Below are positions 1-7,230 of a stretch of 64,000 bases of DNA, piece after piece; within the stretch, counting starts at the first letter, position 1, and each line of letters opens with the position of its first letter. The stretch covers positions 43,863-107,862 of the forward strand of contig NZ_FQZL01000011.1 of assembly GCF_900142005.1 (NCBI RefSeq), given 5' to 3'. The position numbers were made by a program, and so were the translations under genes. Under the pieces are notes generated by a model that ran no database searches, was not told where the DNA came from, and saw only the letters and a list, made by a program, of their open reading frames with translations. Source of the DNA: Dethiosulfatibacter aminovorans DSM 17477 (GTDB lineage: Bacteria > Bacillota > Clostridia > Tissierellales > Dethiosulfatibacteraceae).

Positions 1-1
1 T

Positions 2-472
2 GCAAAGGCTTACGGAATAGACGTTACAGAATTTGACAAGACTATCGTTGCAACAGATACAAGCGAGATTCTTACAGGTATCATGGGTGGATTCTATGAT
101 GCGTGTTTCACTGGAGCCCTTGAAGGTCTTGAGTTTGTTGAAGCTGGAAACCTTAAGTGTCTTGGAATCACTTCAAACGAAAGATATGAAGGAAAGTTTG
201 ACTACATTCCAACTATTCAAGAGCAAGGTGTTGACGTAGTATTCCCTCACTGGAGAGGACTTCTTGGAGCACCTGGTATGACTGAAGAAGAAATTGCATG
301 GTGGAACGAGCTTATTGAAGCTGCAATAGCTACTGACGATTGGAAAGAGATTCTTGACAACAACGAGTGGGTAAGCTACTACAGAAACAGTGCAGATACA
401 AAAGCAATGTGGGAAGAAGAAATTGTAAATTACGAATCACTTGTTGAAGCAGCAGGACTTATGGTGAAATAG
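2..472 (+). CDS. tctC: TctC-type tricarboxylate-binding protein (C-terminal part)
   Basis: The last 156 residues of an extracytoplasmic solute-binding protein of the tripartite tricarboxylate transporter (TTT) family; the start and signal peptide lie left of the window. The reading frame is open from base 2. The tail has the family's usual ending, with a segment of the type WRGLLGAPGMTEEEI followed by a helical C-terminus. The protein would capture a di- or tricarboxylate and deliver it to the TctA/TctB membrane unit encoded next. The identification rests as much on the adjacent tctB and tctA as on this fragment. A hairpin with a short T-run follows the stop codon and may reduce read-through into tctB, giving more binding protein than permease. 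The substrate cannot be read from the sequence; the citrate lyase genes downstream favour citrate or a relative. Confidence 0.82.
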   Translation, partial: AKAYGIDVTEFDKTIVATDTSEILTGIMGGFYDACFTGALEGLEFVEAGNLKCLGITSNERYEGKFDYIPTIQEQGVDVVFPHWRGLLGAPGMTEEEIAWWNELIEAAIATDDWKEILDNNEWVSYYRNSADTKAMWEEEIVNYESLVEAAGLMVK

Positions 473-484
473 GAATTTGATTGC

Positions 485-518
485 AACGGGGATTGTCAGT
501 TGAACAATCCCCGTTTTC
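485..518 (+). terminator. Hairpin after tctC
   Basis: Perfect 12-bp inverted repeat (485-496 with 504-515, 7-nt loop) followed by a short TTTT. It lies between tctC and tctB, so it is either a weak terminator or an mRNA-stabilising hairpin that sets the ratio of binding protein to membrane subunits. Confidence 0.6.
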
Positions 519-565
519 AAAAAAGTGTAAAAAAGATTTAAATTTTAGGAAAGGACAAAACTATT

Positions 566-1024
566 ATGAAAAAAGATACAGTAATAGGAATTGCAGGACT
601 CATTATTTCTGCATTATACGGATTTGGAATTACCCGCCTTAGTAATCCTTCGGAAATATTTTTCGCAGGAACAACGGTTTTCCCAATTCTCATAACAATA
701 GGCGCAATAATATTTTCATTACTACTTATAGCTAGAGGACAATTAGCAGGCGAAAATGCCCCGGTACTGGAGATGGACTCAAAGGTTCTGAAAATGATGG
801 CTATATTCACAGCAGTGTTTGCAGTGTATATAGTGATTTTCAACAAAATTGGATTCTTGATATCAACTATAGCCATGCTGACATCAATACTTTTCATATT
901 CAATGTTGGAAAGAGTCAAAGAGTTGTTAATCTGATAATAGGAATAGTATTCCCTGTACTCTGTTATGTGATATTCGCCAAGATTTTCTCGATATCACTT
1001 CCAAGAGGAATTCTGCCATTTTAA
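566..1024 (+). CDS. tctB: TctB-like small membrane subunit of tricarboxylate transporter
   Basis: A 152-aa hydrophobic protein with about four predicted membrane segments, matching the size and topology of the TctB small subunit of TTT transporters. TctB sequences are poorly conserved, so the call leans on position between tctC and tctA and on topology. The start ATG at 566 has an AGGAAAGGA ribosome-binding site about 9 nt upstream. The stop lies 15 nt before the tctA start, so the two are co-transcribed. The TctA/TctB unit would use an ion gradient to import the carboxylate handed over by TctC. Confidence 0.8.
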   Translation: MKKDTVIGIAGLIISALYGFGITRLSNPSEIFFAGTTVFPILITIGAIIFSLLLIARGQLAGENAPVLEMDSKVLKMMAIFTAVFAVYIVIFNKIGFLISTIAMLTSILFIFNVGKSQRVVNLIIGIVFPVLCYVIFAKIFSISLPRGILPF

Positions 1025-1039
1025 TTGAAGGAGTAAAAT

Positions 1040-2572
1040 ATGAACGAGATATTAATTAACTTAGCCGCAGGTTTCGGAGATATAATGACGGTAAGCAATA
1101 TATTCTGGATAACCTTCGGAGGATTTTTAGGAACAATAATCGGTATGCTTCCAGGACTTGGTCCCGCAACAGGAGTTGCAATACTCATACCGCTTACATT
1201 TGGAATGGACCCAACGACAGCACTTGCGACAATGGTATCGATATACTTTGGAGCAATGTTCGGTGGTTCAAGAGCGTCAATACTGCTTAACACACCAGGA
1301 GACGGTGGAGCCATAGCTGCAACATTTGACGGATACCCAATGGCAAAGGACGGAAGAGCAGGAGAAGCACTGGCAATATCCGCCATAGCATCAATAATAG
1401 GCGGACTCATTGCAGTTGTATTCCTGACTCTCTTGTCACAGCCTATATCAAAACTTGCAATAAAATTCGGACCGCAGCAGTATACCATGCTTATGGCTTT
1501 CGCACTTATCGCAACATCGACAATTTCAAGAGGAAACATGCTGAAGGGTCTGTTTGCAACCTTTATAGGACTTATGGTTTCAACAATAGGTGCGGACTAT
1601 CTTACAGGAACTACAAGATTCACCATGGGAATTCCAGAGCTTTATCAGGGAATAGACTTCCTTGTATTGATAATAGGATTCTATGCCATAGGTGAAGTTT
1701 ACAACAACTTCGACAAGCTTTTATATGTAAAGGAAAATGAAAAGACAGCATCTGAAATAAAGGTGAACAAGGTCGCGCTTACAAAGGGAGAGTTCAAAGA
1801 GTGTATCCTGCCTATAATAAGGTCTACTCCACTAGGATTCCTCATAGGCGTTCTTCCGGGAGCAGGAGCTACTATAGCTACAATGGTTGCATATTCAACG
1901 GAGAAGAAATTACACAAGGATCCTGATTCATTCGGTAAAGGAAATATAATTGGGTTGGCCGTACCGGAAGCTGCAAACAATGCTGCTGCAACAGGTGCAA
2001 TCATACCTATGCTGACTCTTGGAATACCGGGATCCGGAACCACTGCAGTAATGATAGGAGCCTTGATGATGATAGGTGTCAAGCCTGGACCTCTTTTCTT
2101 TACGACACAGGGACACATTGCATGGGCCGTTGTTGCAAGCATGTTCATATCAAACCTTATTCTTCTCTTCATCAACCTTCCACTTGCTACCCAGCTTGTA
2201 AAGGTATTGAAGACACCGCCTAAAATTTTGCTACCATGTGTAATAACACTTGGTTTCATAGGAACATACTCACTTACATATTCAATACTTGACTTTGGAA
2301 TAATAGTTGGATTCGGTCTCTTGGGATACTTTGTCAAGAAACTGGATATACCGGTTGCAACATTCATACTTGCTCTTATCCTTGGTGTGAAGCTTGAGAC
2401 ATCGTTCAGGCAGGCAATGCTTATAGGAAAGGGAGACTTCGGAATATTTGCAAGCGACCCAATAACAATATTTTTCATAGCAGCTACAATAATCTCAATT
2501 GCAGGACCTAGACTGTCTGCTGCTTTGAGTTTGAAAAAAAAAAGTAACAAACCGATGAAAAAAGCGAGTTGA
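1040..2572 (+). CDS. tctA: TctA large permease subunit of tricarboxylate transporter
   Basis: A 510-aa polytopic membrane protein of normal TctA length. The N-terminal repeat contains the family signature around residues 33-50 (GTIIGMLPGLGPATGVAIL); a second, related glycine/proline-rich segment (GFLIGVLPGAGATIATM) occurs near residue 270. This is the pseudo-two-fold repeat typical of TctA. It forms the ion-coupled transport channel with TctB. Strong RBS (GAAGGAG) before ATG 1040. It ends in a lysine-rich cytoplasmic tail, and a short membrane protein follows after 5 nt. The fold assignment is secure; the exact carboxylate is inferred from context. Confidence 0.93.
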   Translation: MNEILINLAAGFGDIMTVSNIFWITFGGFLGTIIGMLPGLGPATGVAILIPLTFGMDPTTALATMVSIYFGAMFGGSRASILLNTPGDGGAIAATFDGYPMAKDGRAGEALAISAIASIIGGLIAVVFLTLLSQPISKLAIKFGPQQYTMLMAFALIATSTISRGNMLKGLFATFIGLMVSTIGADYLTGTTRFTMGIPELYQGIDFLVLIIGFYAIGEVYNNFDKLLYVKENEKTASEIKVNKVALTKGEFKECILPIIRSTPLGFLIGVLPGAGATIATMVAYSTEKKLHKDPDSFGKGNIIGLAVPEAANNAAATGAIIPMLTLGIPGSGTTAVMIGALMMIGVKPGPLFFTTQGHIAWAVVASMFISNLILLFINLPLATQLVKVLKTPPKILLPCVITLGFIGTYSLTYSILDFGIIVGFGLLGYFVKKLDIPVATFILALILGVKLETSFRQAMLIGKGDFGIFASDPITIFFIAATIISIAGPRLSAALSLKKKSNKPMKKAS

Positions 2573-2577
2573 TTTGA

Positions 2578-2949
2578 TTGATTTACAATAGAAACATAAA
2601 AATAATATGGTTGATATCATTGGTTCTGACTCTGGCGGCCTGTTTGACGGCTGATATGGACAAGGTAGTGATCATAGGATTTACAATTGTTTCGGCAGGT
2701 CTGTTTCTTGCAGACCTGTGGAAGAACTATACAGCACTTTATTCCAGGTCAGGTGAATTCAAGAGTATTCACGCCTGGAACCTTATTAGCAGCATCGGCC
2801 AGGTATTCTTCTGGGGATACTTGTTCATGTTTATATTCATAGTTGTGGACAAGACATGGTATCACTGGTTTATAATGGTCGACTTGTTCGTGGCAACAAC
2901 ATACCTGAACTACAAGTTCAGGTCCATGATGGAAAGCATTTCTGTGTGA
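2578..2949 (+). CDS. Small hypothetical membrane protein of the tct-cit locus
   Basis: A 123-aa protein with about four hydrophobic segments (near residues 9-25, 30-45, 70-90 and 95-110), not recognised as a known family. The only in-frame start near the open end is TTG at 2578, 5 nt after the tctA stop, with no convincing ribosome-binding site, so expression may depend on translational coupling to tctA. It lies between the transporter and citrate lyase genes, so an accessory role in carboxylate transport is possible but not shown. Confidence 0.55.
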   Translation: MIYNRNIKIIWLISLVLTLAACLTADMDKVVIIGFTIVSAGLFLADLWKNYTALYSRSGEFKSIHAWNLISSIGQVFFWGYLFMFIFIVVDKTWYHWFIMVDLFVATTYLNYKFRSMMESISV

Positions 2950-2971
2950 TATAGCTTTTGACTATGTCACA
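2945..2971 (+). promoter_or_regulatory. Putative LysR operator before citD
   Basis: Inverted repeat TGTGATATAG / CTATGTCACA (2945-2954 and 2962-2971, one mismatch) with the core ATAG-N7-CTAT at 2951-2965. The same core occurs twice before the hydratase at 7231, next to the LysR gene at 5980-6942. The geometry matches LysR T-N11-A boxes and resembles the ATAA-N7-TTAT box known for Bacillus CcpC, a citrate-responsive regulator. Binding by the local LysR protein is inferred. Confidence 0.55.
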
Positions 2972-3060
2972 CATATTTTTTAGGAATTTGAATTATAGGT
3001 GATTTGACTGTATCATTGAATTGTAGAAATTAATAATGTGAAATTGCAGGGAGGAACTTA

Positions 3061-3336
3061 ATGTTAGCAGAAAACAAAAAAGCAACATGTGGACGTGAAA
3101 AAAATTCGGATTGTGTAGTGGAAGTGGAACTGACAAACGATAGAATAAATATAGACATAAACTCGAAGATAAAGAACCTTTTCGGGAAACAGATGGAAAA
3201 AGCGGTAAGAGATGTACTTGAAGAATTTGATGTAAAGGGTGCAAATGTGACAGTCAGGGATTTCGGTGCTCTTGACTTCGTAATCAAGGCAAGAACAAAG
3301 ACTGCTCTGAGACAAGCACTGAAGGAGGTACAGTAA
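3061..3336 (+). CDS. citD: Citrate lyase acyl carrier protein (gamma subunit)
   Basis: A 91-aa small subunit of citrate lyase, normal length for CitD. It carries the phosphoribosyl-dephospho-CoA prosthetic group; the expected attachment serine is Ser16 in the NSDCVVEVE segment. The C-terminal GALDFVIKARTKTALRQAL block is typical of the family. Very good RBS (GGGAGG) 8 nt upstream of ATG 3061. Its stop codon overlaps the citE start. Acetyl and citryl thioesters on this subunit are the substrates of CitE and CitF. No citC, citX or citG gene, needed to make and charge the cofactor, is present in the window. Confidence 0.9.
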   Translation: MLAENKKATCGREKNSDCVVEVELTNDRINIDINSKIKNLFGKQMEKAVRDVLEEFDVKGANVTVRDFGALDFVIKARTKTALRQALKEVQ

Positions 3337-4229
3337 TGGGTAATTTAAGAAGAACAATGCTGTTCTGTCCGGCTAGCAATCCAAAGCACCTGTTTACAGC
3401 AATGATATACAAGCCGGACTGTTTGCTATTTGACCTTGAAGATGCAGTAGCTTACAGCGACAAGATTGCAGCAAGGGATTTGATTGCGGAAGCGCTGAAG
3501 GTGATAGACTATGAAAATTGCGAAGTGTTCGTAAGGATAAATTCGCTGAACTCCGAATTTGGAGAAGGCGATGTAAGGGAACTTGTTCCTGCAGGTCTTA
3601 GAAGAATGAGACTTCCGATGTGTGAATCGAAGGCCGATGTGGAAAGACTCCACAAGCTGCTGGATGAAGTGGAAGAAGAGCACGGAATAGAAAAGGGATC
3701 TGTAAAGATCCAGTGTGCAATAGAAACTCCCATAGGAGTGCACAATTCACTGGAAATAGCACTTGCTTCAGATAGGGTTGTTTCAATATCATTCGGAGCC
3801 GAAGACTTCACCAGAACCCTTGGGACAAACAGGACAAGGGAAGGAAAGGAACTGTTCCTTGCCAGAAGCACAATCGTGATGAATGCAAAGATAGCAGGAG
3901 TGGATTCAATAGATACCGTATTTGCAGATGTAGGGGATGCTGAAGGTTTCATGAACGAGGTAAGGGAAGCTCACAACCTTGGATTCTCAGGAAAGTCATG
4001 CATACATCCAAGCCAGATAAACCTGGTGCACAGCGTATTCACACCGTCAATGGACGAGGTCGAATCATCCGTAAAAATCGTTGAGGCTGCTGCCAAGGCG
4101 GACATTTCAAAGGGTGGAGTAATACTGGTGGATGGAAAGATGGTTGACATACCGGTAATTGAAAAGGCAAAAAGAATTTTGAGCCTGGCCGAAGGCGCAG
4201 GTATATATGCAGGAGGCCAGCAATGCTAA
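3336..4229 (+). CDS. citE: Citrate lyase beta subunit (citryl-ACP lyase)
   Basis: A 297-aa protein of the HpcH/HpaI-like aldolase family that cleaves citryl-ACP to oxaloacetate and acetyl-ACP. The N-terminus carries the CitE segments LFCPASNPKHL and LLFDLEDAV (the Asp/Glu pair contributes to Mg2+ binding); RINS and the GKSCIHPSQI segment near residue 230 are typical family blocks. Length is normal. The start ATG overlaps the citD stop (TAATG), and the stop lies inside the start region of citF, so D, E and F are translationally coupled. Confidence 0.94.
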   Translation: MGNLRRTMLFCPASNPKHLFTAMIYKPDCLLFDLEDAVAYSDKIAARDLIAEALKVIDYENCEVFVRINSLNSEFGEGDVRELVPAGLRRMRLPMCESKADVERLHKLLDEVEEEHGIEKGSVKIQCAIETPIGVHNSLEIALASDRVVSISFGAEDFTRTLGTNRTREGKELFLARSTIVMNAKIAGVDSIDTVFADVGDAEGFMNEVREAHNLGFSGKSCIHPSQINLVHSVFTPSMDEVESSVKIVEAAAKADISKGGVILVDGKMVDIPVIEKAKRILSLAEGAGIYAGGQQC

Positions 4230-5767
4230 ATAAAATAAAAAGAGACATACCAAGACACATAGATAGTTATGGAGATGCAAAACCTTATGCGGGACCTTTT
4301 GCTACAAAGCCTGAAGGAATAAGAATGAGCCCTAAAATTGTTGCATCTAAACCATTGGACGACAAAATGGTTGCAAACATCCGTGAAGCACTTGAAAAGG
4401 CTGAAGTAAGGGATGGAATGACTATCTCCTTCCACCACCATTTGAGAAATGGTGACTATATACTGAATTCAGTACTGGATGAACTTGCTGCAATGGACAT
4501 CAAGGATATAACAATATTTGCATCTTCACTTACCAATGCACACGAGCCCTTGATAGAGCATATCAAGTCAGGTGTGGTCACAGGACTTAACACATCAGGA
4601 CTTAGAGGTGCCATAGGAAGGGCCCAGGCTGAGGAGAACATCCTTGGAAAACCTGTAGTGTTCAGAACCCACGGTGGAAGAGCAAGAGCAATAGAATCAG
4701 GGGAAGTTAAGATAGACATTGCAATTATTGGAGCCCCTGCCTGTGATGAAATGGGAAACATGAACGGAATGGAAGGAAAATCAGCTTTCGGTGCCATGGG
4801 ATACCCCATAGTGGATGCCCAGTATGCCGACAAGGTCATAGCCATAACAGACAATCTGATGCCATTCCCCTTGAACAGGATATCAATACCTATGACACTT
4901 GTTGACTATGTTGTAGTGGTTGACAGCATAGGAGATCCCACAAAAATAGCAACAGGTGCTACAAGGGTTACAAAGAACCCTACTGACCTTCTGATTGCTG
5001 AAAATGCAGCAAAGGTACTCATAGCATCGGGATATGTTAAGGAAGGATTTGCCTTCCAGGCAGGTTCGGGTGGACCGTCACTTGCAGTGTGCAAGTTCCT
5101 TCGTGAATACATGATAGAGAACAAGATTACCGGAAGCTTTGCGGCAGGTGGTGTTACAAGCTACCTTGTCAAGCTTCTTGAAGAAGGTCTTTTCAAGGCG
5201 CTTCTTGATACACAGACCTTTGATGCTGATGCGGTAGACTCCATGAAGAGGAATCCAAACCATATAGAAATGTCTGCGGCAATGTATGCGAATCCACACA
5301 ATAAGTCGTGTACAGCCCACCAGCTTGACATAATGGTTCTGTCTGCTACTGAGATAGATGAAAACTTCAACATAAATTCACTTACAGGCTCTACAGGAAT
5401 GATTATGGGAGCACTTGGCGGAGCGCCTGACACGGCTGCAGGAGCAAAACTTACAGTAGTGGTTGCACCGACGATGAGAAAGAGAATTCCTATTGTTGTT
5501 GAAGAGGTGACAAATGTTGTAACTCCAGGAGACACCGTAGATGTACTTGTTACCGAAAGAGGAATCTGCGTGAATCCTGCAAGAAAAGATCTTATTGAAA
5601 AGCTAAAAACTGCAGGTATAGAGAACATGGACATCAAGGCATTGAGAGAAAAGGTTGAGAGATTCACAGGAAAACCTGAACGTGTTGAATATACGGATGA
5701 AATAGTAGGCGTGATAGAATACAGAGACGGTACCGTTACCGATGTAATATACAAAACAAAGAAGTAA
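4223..5767 (+). CDS. citF: Citrate lyase alpha subunit (citrate:acetyl-ACP transferase)
   Basis: A 514-aa CitF, full length, a CoA-transferase-fold protein that exchanges acetate for citrate on the CitD cofactor. Typical blocks are SFHHHLRNGDYI near residue 71, the glycine-rich FQAGSGGPSLAV stretch near 278 and the GALGGAPDTAAGAKLTVVV segment near 398. It starts at ATG 4223, overlapping the end of citE by 7 nt, with an AGGAGG ribosome-binding site inside citE. With citD and citE it encodes the complete lyase core, giving acetate and oxaloacetate from citrate. Confidence 0.95.
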   Translation: MLNKIKRDIPRHIDSYGDAKPYAGPFATKPEGIRMSPKIVASKPLDDKMVANIREALEKAEVRDGMTISFHHHLRNGDYILNSVLDELAAMDIKDITIFASSLTNAHEPLIEHIKSGVVTGLNTSGLRGAIGRAQAEENILGKPVVFRTHGGRARAIESGEVKIDIAIIGAPACDEMGNMNGMEGKSAFGAMGYPIVDAQYADKVIAITDNLMPFPLNRISIPMTLVDYVVVVDSIGDPTKIATGATRVTKNPTDLLIAENAAKVLIASGYVKEGFAFQAGSGGPSLAVCKFLREYMIENKITGSFAAGGVTSYLVKLLEEGLFKALLDTQTFDADAVDSMKRNPNHIEMSAAMYANPHNKSCTAHQLDIMVLSATEIDENFNINSLTGSTGMIMGALGGAPDTAAGAKLTVVVAPTMRKRIPIVVEEVTNVVTPGDTVDVLVTERGICVNPARKDLIEKLKTAGIENMDIKALREKVERFTGKPERVEYTDEIVGVIEYRDGTVTDVIYKTKK

Positions 5768-5799
5768 ACATTTAAACAGTCATTAATTTTTCATACCAG

Positions 5800-5888
5800 G
5801 AAGACGGGAGCATACAAAGCAAATCTTTTCTGATTGTACCTCATATTCTTCTCCCCATATAGATACAAGTTCCATTGCTCCCGTCTTC
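5800..5888. repeat. Long-loop inverted repeat downstream of citF
   Basis: Perfect 13-bp inverted repeat GAAGACGGGAGCA (5800-5812) / TGCTCCCGTCTTC (5876-5888) enclosing 63 nt. The arms are much more G+C-rich than the surroundings. There is no T-tract after it, so it is not a simple terminator. It could be an RNA element in the citF 3' UTR, a processing hairpin, or a remnant of a mobile element. Confidence 0.6.
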
Positions 5889-5930
5889 AATTTTAAACAT
5901 TAATGCAGAATAGTCAAGAAAACAGCAATT

Positions 5931-5970
5931 AACAAGACCCCCCGATTGAATCGGAGGATCTTGTTTTTTA
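5931..5970 (+). terminator. Terminator of the tct-cit operon
   Basis: Hairpin AACAAGA-CC-CCGATT / AATCGG-AGG-TCTTGTT with small internal mismatches, followed by a T-run to 5970. It sits between convergent citF and the LysR gene and can serve both. Confidence 0.8.
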
Positions 5971-5979
5971 GAATATGCA

Positions 5980-6942
5980 TCATTGTGATTTTACATTATC
6001 AAAGAGATCGTCCCTGTCGAATTCCTTGCCGATCAAGGATATGAAAAGTTCGGAAGCCCTTGACAGATAACCGTTGATGTTTGTGGTTATGCATATGTAC
6101 CAGAAGGGACAGTATTCCTCCTTGATATTGTAGCAGTCGACTTCCTTGATTCCTGCAATTAGGTCGAGATAGAATTCAGGCAGGATTGTTACTCCTATGC
6201 TCCTGGCTGCAAGCTCCTTTGCAGTGGTAAAGCTTCGTGTCTTCATTATGCTAGACGGGGACATTTTGGCGTTGTGAAAGATTGAATCCACTATCTGCCT
6301 GCTCCTCTGTTCCTTGTTTCCAAGAATGAATGTTTCATATTCCAGGTCTTTTAGGTCCACATAGGGCAGATCATCATCGTTTATGGAAACGGCCTTATCC
6401 TTTATTTCATGGTCTGGTCTCGTAACTAGAAGAAATCTGTTTTTGGCAATCTTGGTGTACTTGAGGTTTCCCTTGATATCATGGTCATCCATTGCAGACT
6501 TGTGCATTACGGCAAAATCCACAGCACCTTTTTTTATCTCTTCCTCCAGCTCAGTGGAGTTTTTTTCAGTAAAGTTGAATTCTATGTTGGGAGCAAGCTT
6601 CTTGAATTCAGGGAGTATCCGAGGCAGCAGGTATGAAGCGATATAGGTGGTTATTCCAATGTTCAGGCGTCCCTTCTTCAGGTTGTTGATATCGCCTACC
6701 TCGATTTCAAAGTCGTTGTAGGACCTGAGTATATCGCTGGCAACCTGGCAGTATCTTTCTCCTGCATAAGTAAGCATCAGCCCTCTGTTTGTACGGGTGA
6801 ACAGCTTAACTCCAAGGGAATTCTCTATTTTCATGATGGCATTGCTGAGGGAAGGCTGGGATATGAACAGCTTTTTAGCCGCCTTTGAAATGCTCATTTC
6901 TTCGGCAACTGTTTTTACGTATAAAAGTTCGTTTCCTGTCAT
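5980..6942 (-). CDS. LysR-family regulator of the citrate/hydratase locus
   Basis: A 320-aa LysR-type transcription factor. Residues 1-60 form the winged HTH (the SISKAAKKLFISQPSLSNAIMKIE region) and residues 90-300 the periplasmic-binding-protein-like effector domain. The ATG at 6942 has a GGAGGA ribosome-binding site 8 nt upstream. It is transcribed away from the aconitase-family gene at 7231, the normal layout for an LTTR and its target, and three ATAG-N7-CTAT dyads lie at the two probable target promoters. By analogy with CcpC/CitR-type LTTRs that control aconitase and citrate genes, citrate or a related tricarboxylate is the likely effector; this is inference. Confidence 0.88.
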   Translation of the reverse strand: MTGNELLYVKTVAEEMSISKAAKKLFISQPSLSNAIMKIENSLGVKLFTRTNRGLMLTYAGERYCQVASDILRSYNDFEIEVGDINNLKKGRLNIGITTYIASYLLPRILPEFKKLAPNIEFNFTEKNSTELEEEIKKGAVDFAVMHKSAMDDHDIKGNLKYTKIAKNRFLLVTRPDHEIKDKAVSINDDDLPYVDLKDLEYETFILGNKEQRSRQIVDSIFHNAKMSPSSIMKTRSFTTAKELAARSIGVTILPEFYLDLIAGIKEVDCYNIKEEYCPFWYICITTNINGYLSRASELFISLIGKEFDRDDLFDNVKSQ

Positions 6943-6984
6943 GGTATCCTCCGGAATTGGTCAACGTGGCAAAGTTGCTTTCTC

Positions 6985-7155
6985 ATATAGCAATAAACTA
7001 TGTAGCGTGAAATATGTTGCTGATAATATTATATCAGATTGCAGGAGGGTATTAAAGATGAAAGAAGAAACAGAATGAGAAAAGATGATGTTTGATATAG
7101 CGATAAGCTATAACGTATATATTTTATATGTATTTGAAGTATATCCGATTGCAGG
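6985..7155 (+). promoter_or_regulatory. Duplicated control region of the hydratase with two LysR boxes
   Basis: Two imperfect copies of one module, 110 bp apart. Each has an ATATAG-CRATAAR-CTAT dyad (6987-7001; 7097-7111) followed at exactly the same distance (52 bp from the ATATAG start) by ATATC(A/C)GATTGCAGG. The second dyad is extended: TATAGC-GATAA-GCTATA. These are probable binding sites for the divergent LysR protein. AT-rich TATTATATC and GTATATCC stretches are the candidate -10 regions. Confidence 0.6.
7058..7078 (+). CDS. Possible 6-codon upstream ORF before the hydratase
   Basis: ATG at 7058 with a near-perfect GCAGGAGGG ribosome-binding site 8 nt upstream encodes only MKEETE before TGA. 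In the second copy of the duplicated module the matching ATG (about 7166) is followed directly by TAG. Either these are debris of a duplicated gene start, or very short leader ORFs used in control of the hydratase mRNA. Confidence 0.3.
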   Translation: MKEETE

Positions 7156-7230
7156 GTATCATATATGTAGTGAAAAAACGATTGCAAAGCATGATGACAG
7201 TTCAAATGAATTCAGAAGGAGAATGATAGT

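Noticed and set aside
1699..2550. Long minus-strand open frame inside tctA (283 aa)
   Set aside because: Mirror of the tctA codon pattern with no recognisable protein features.
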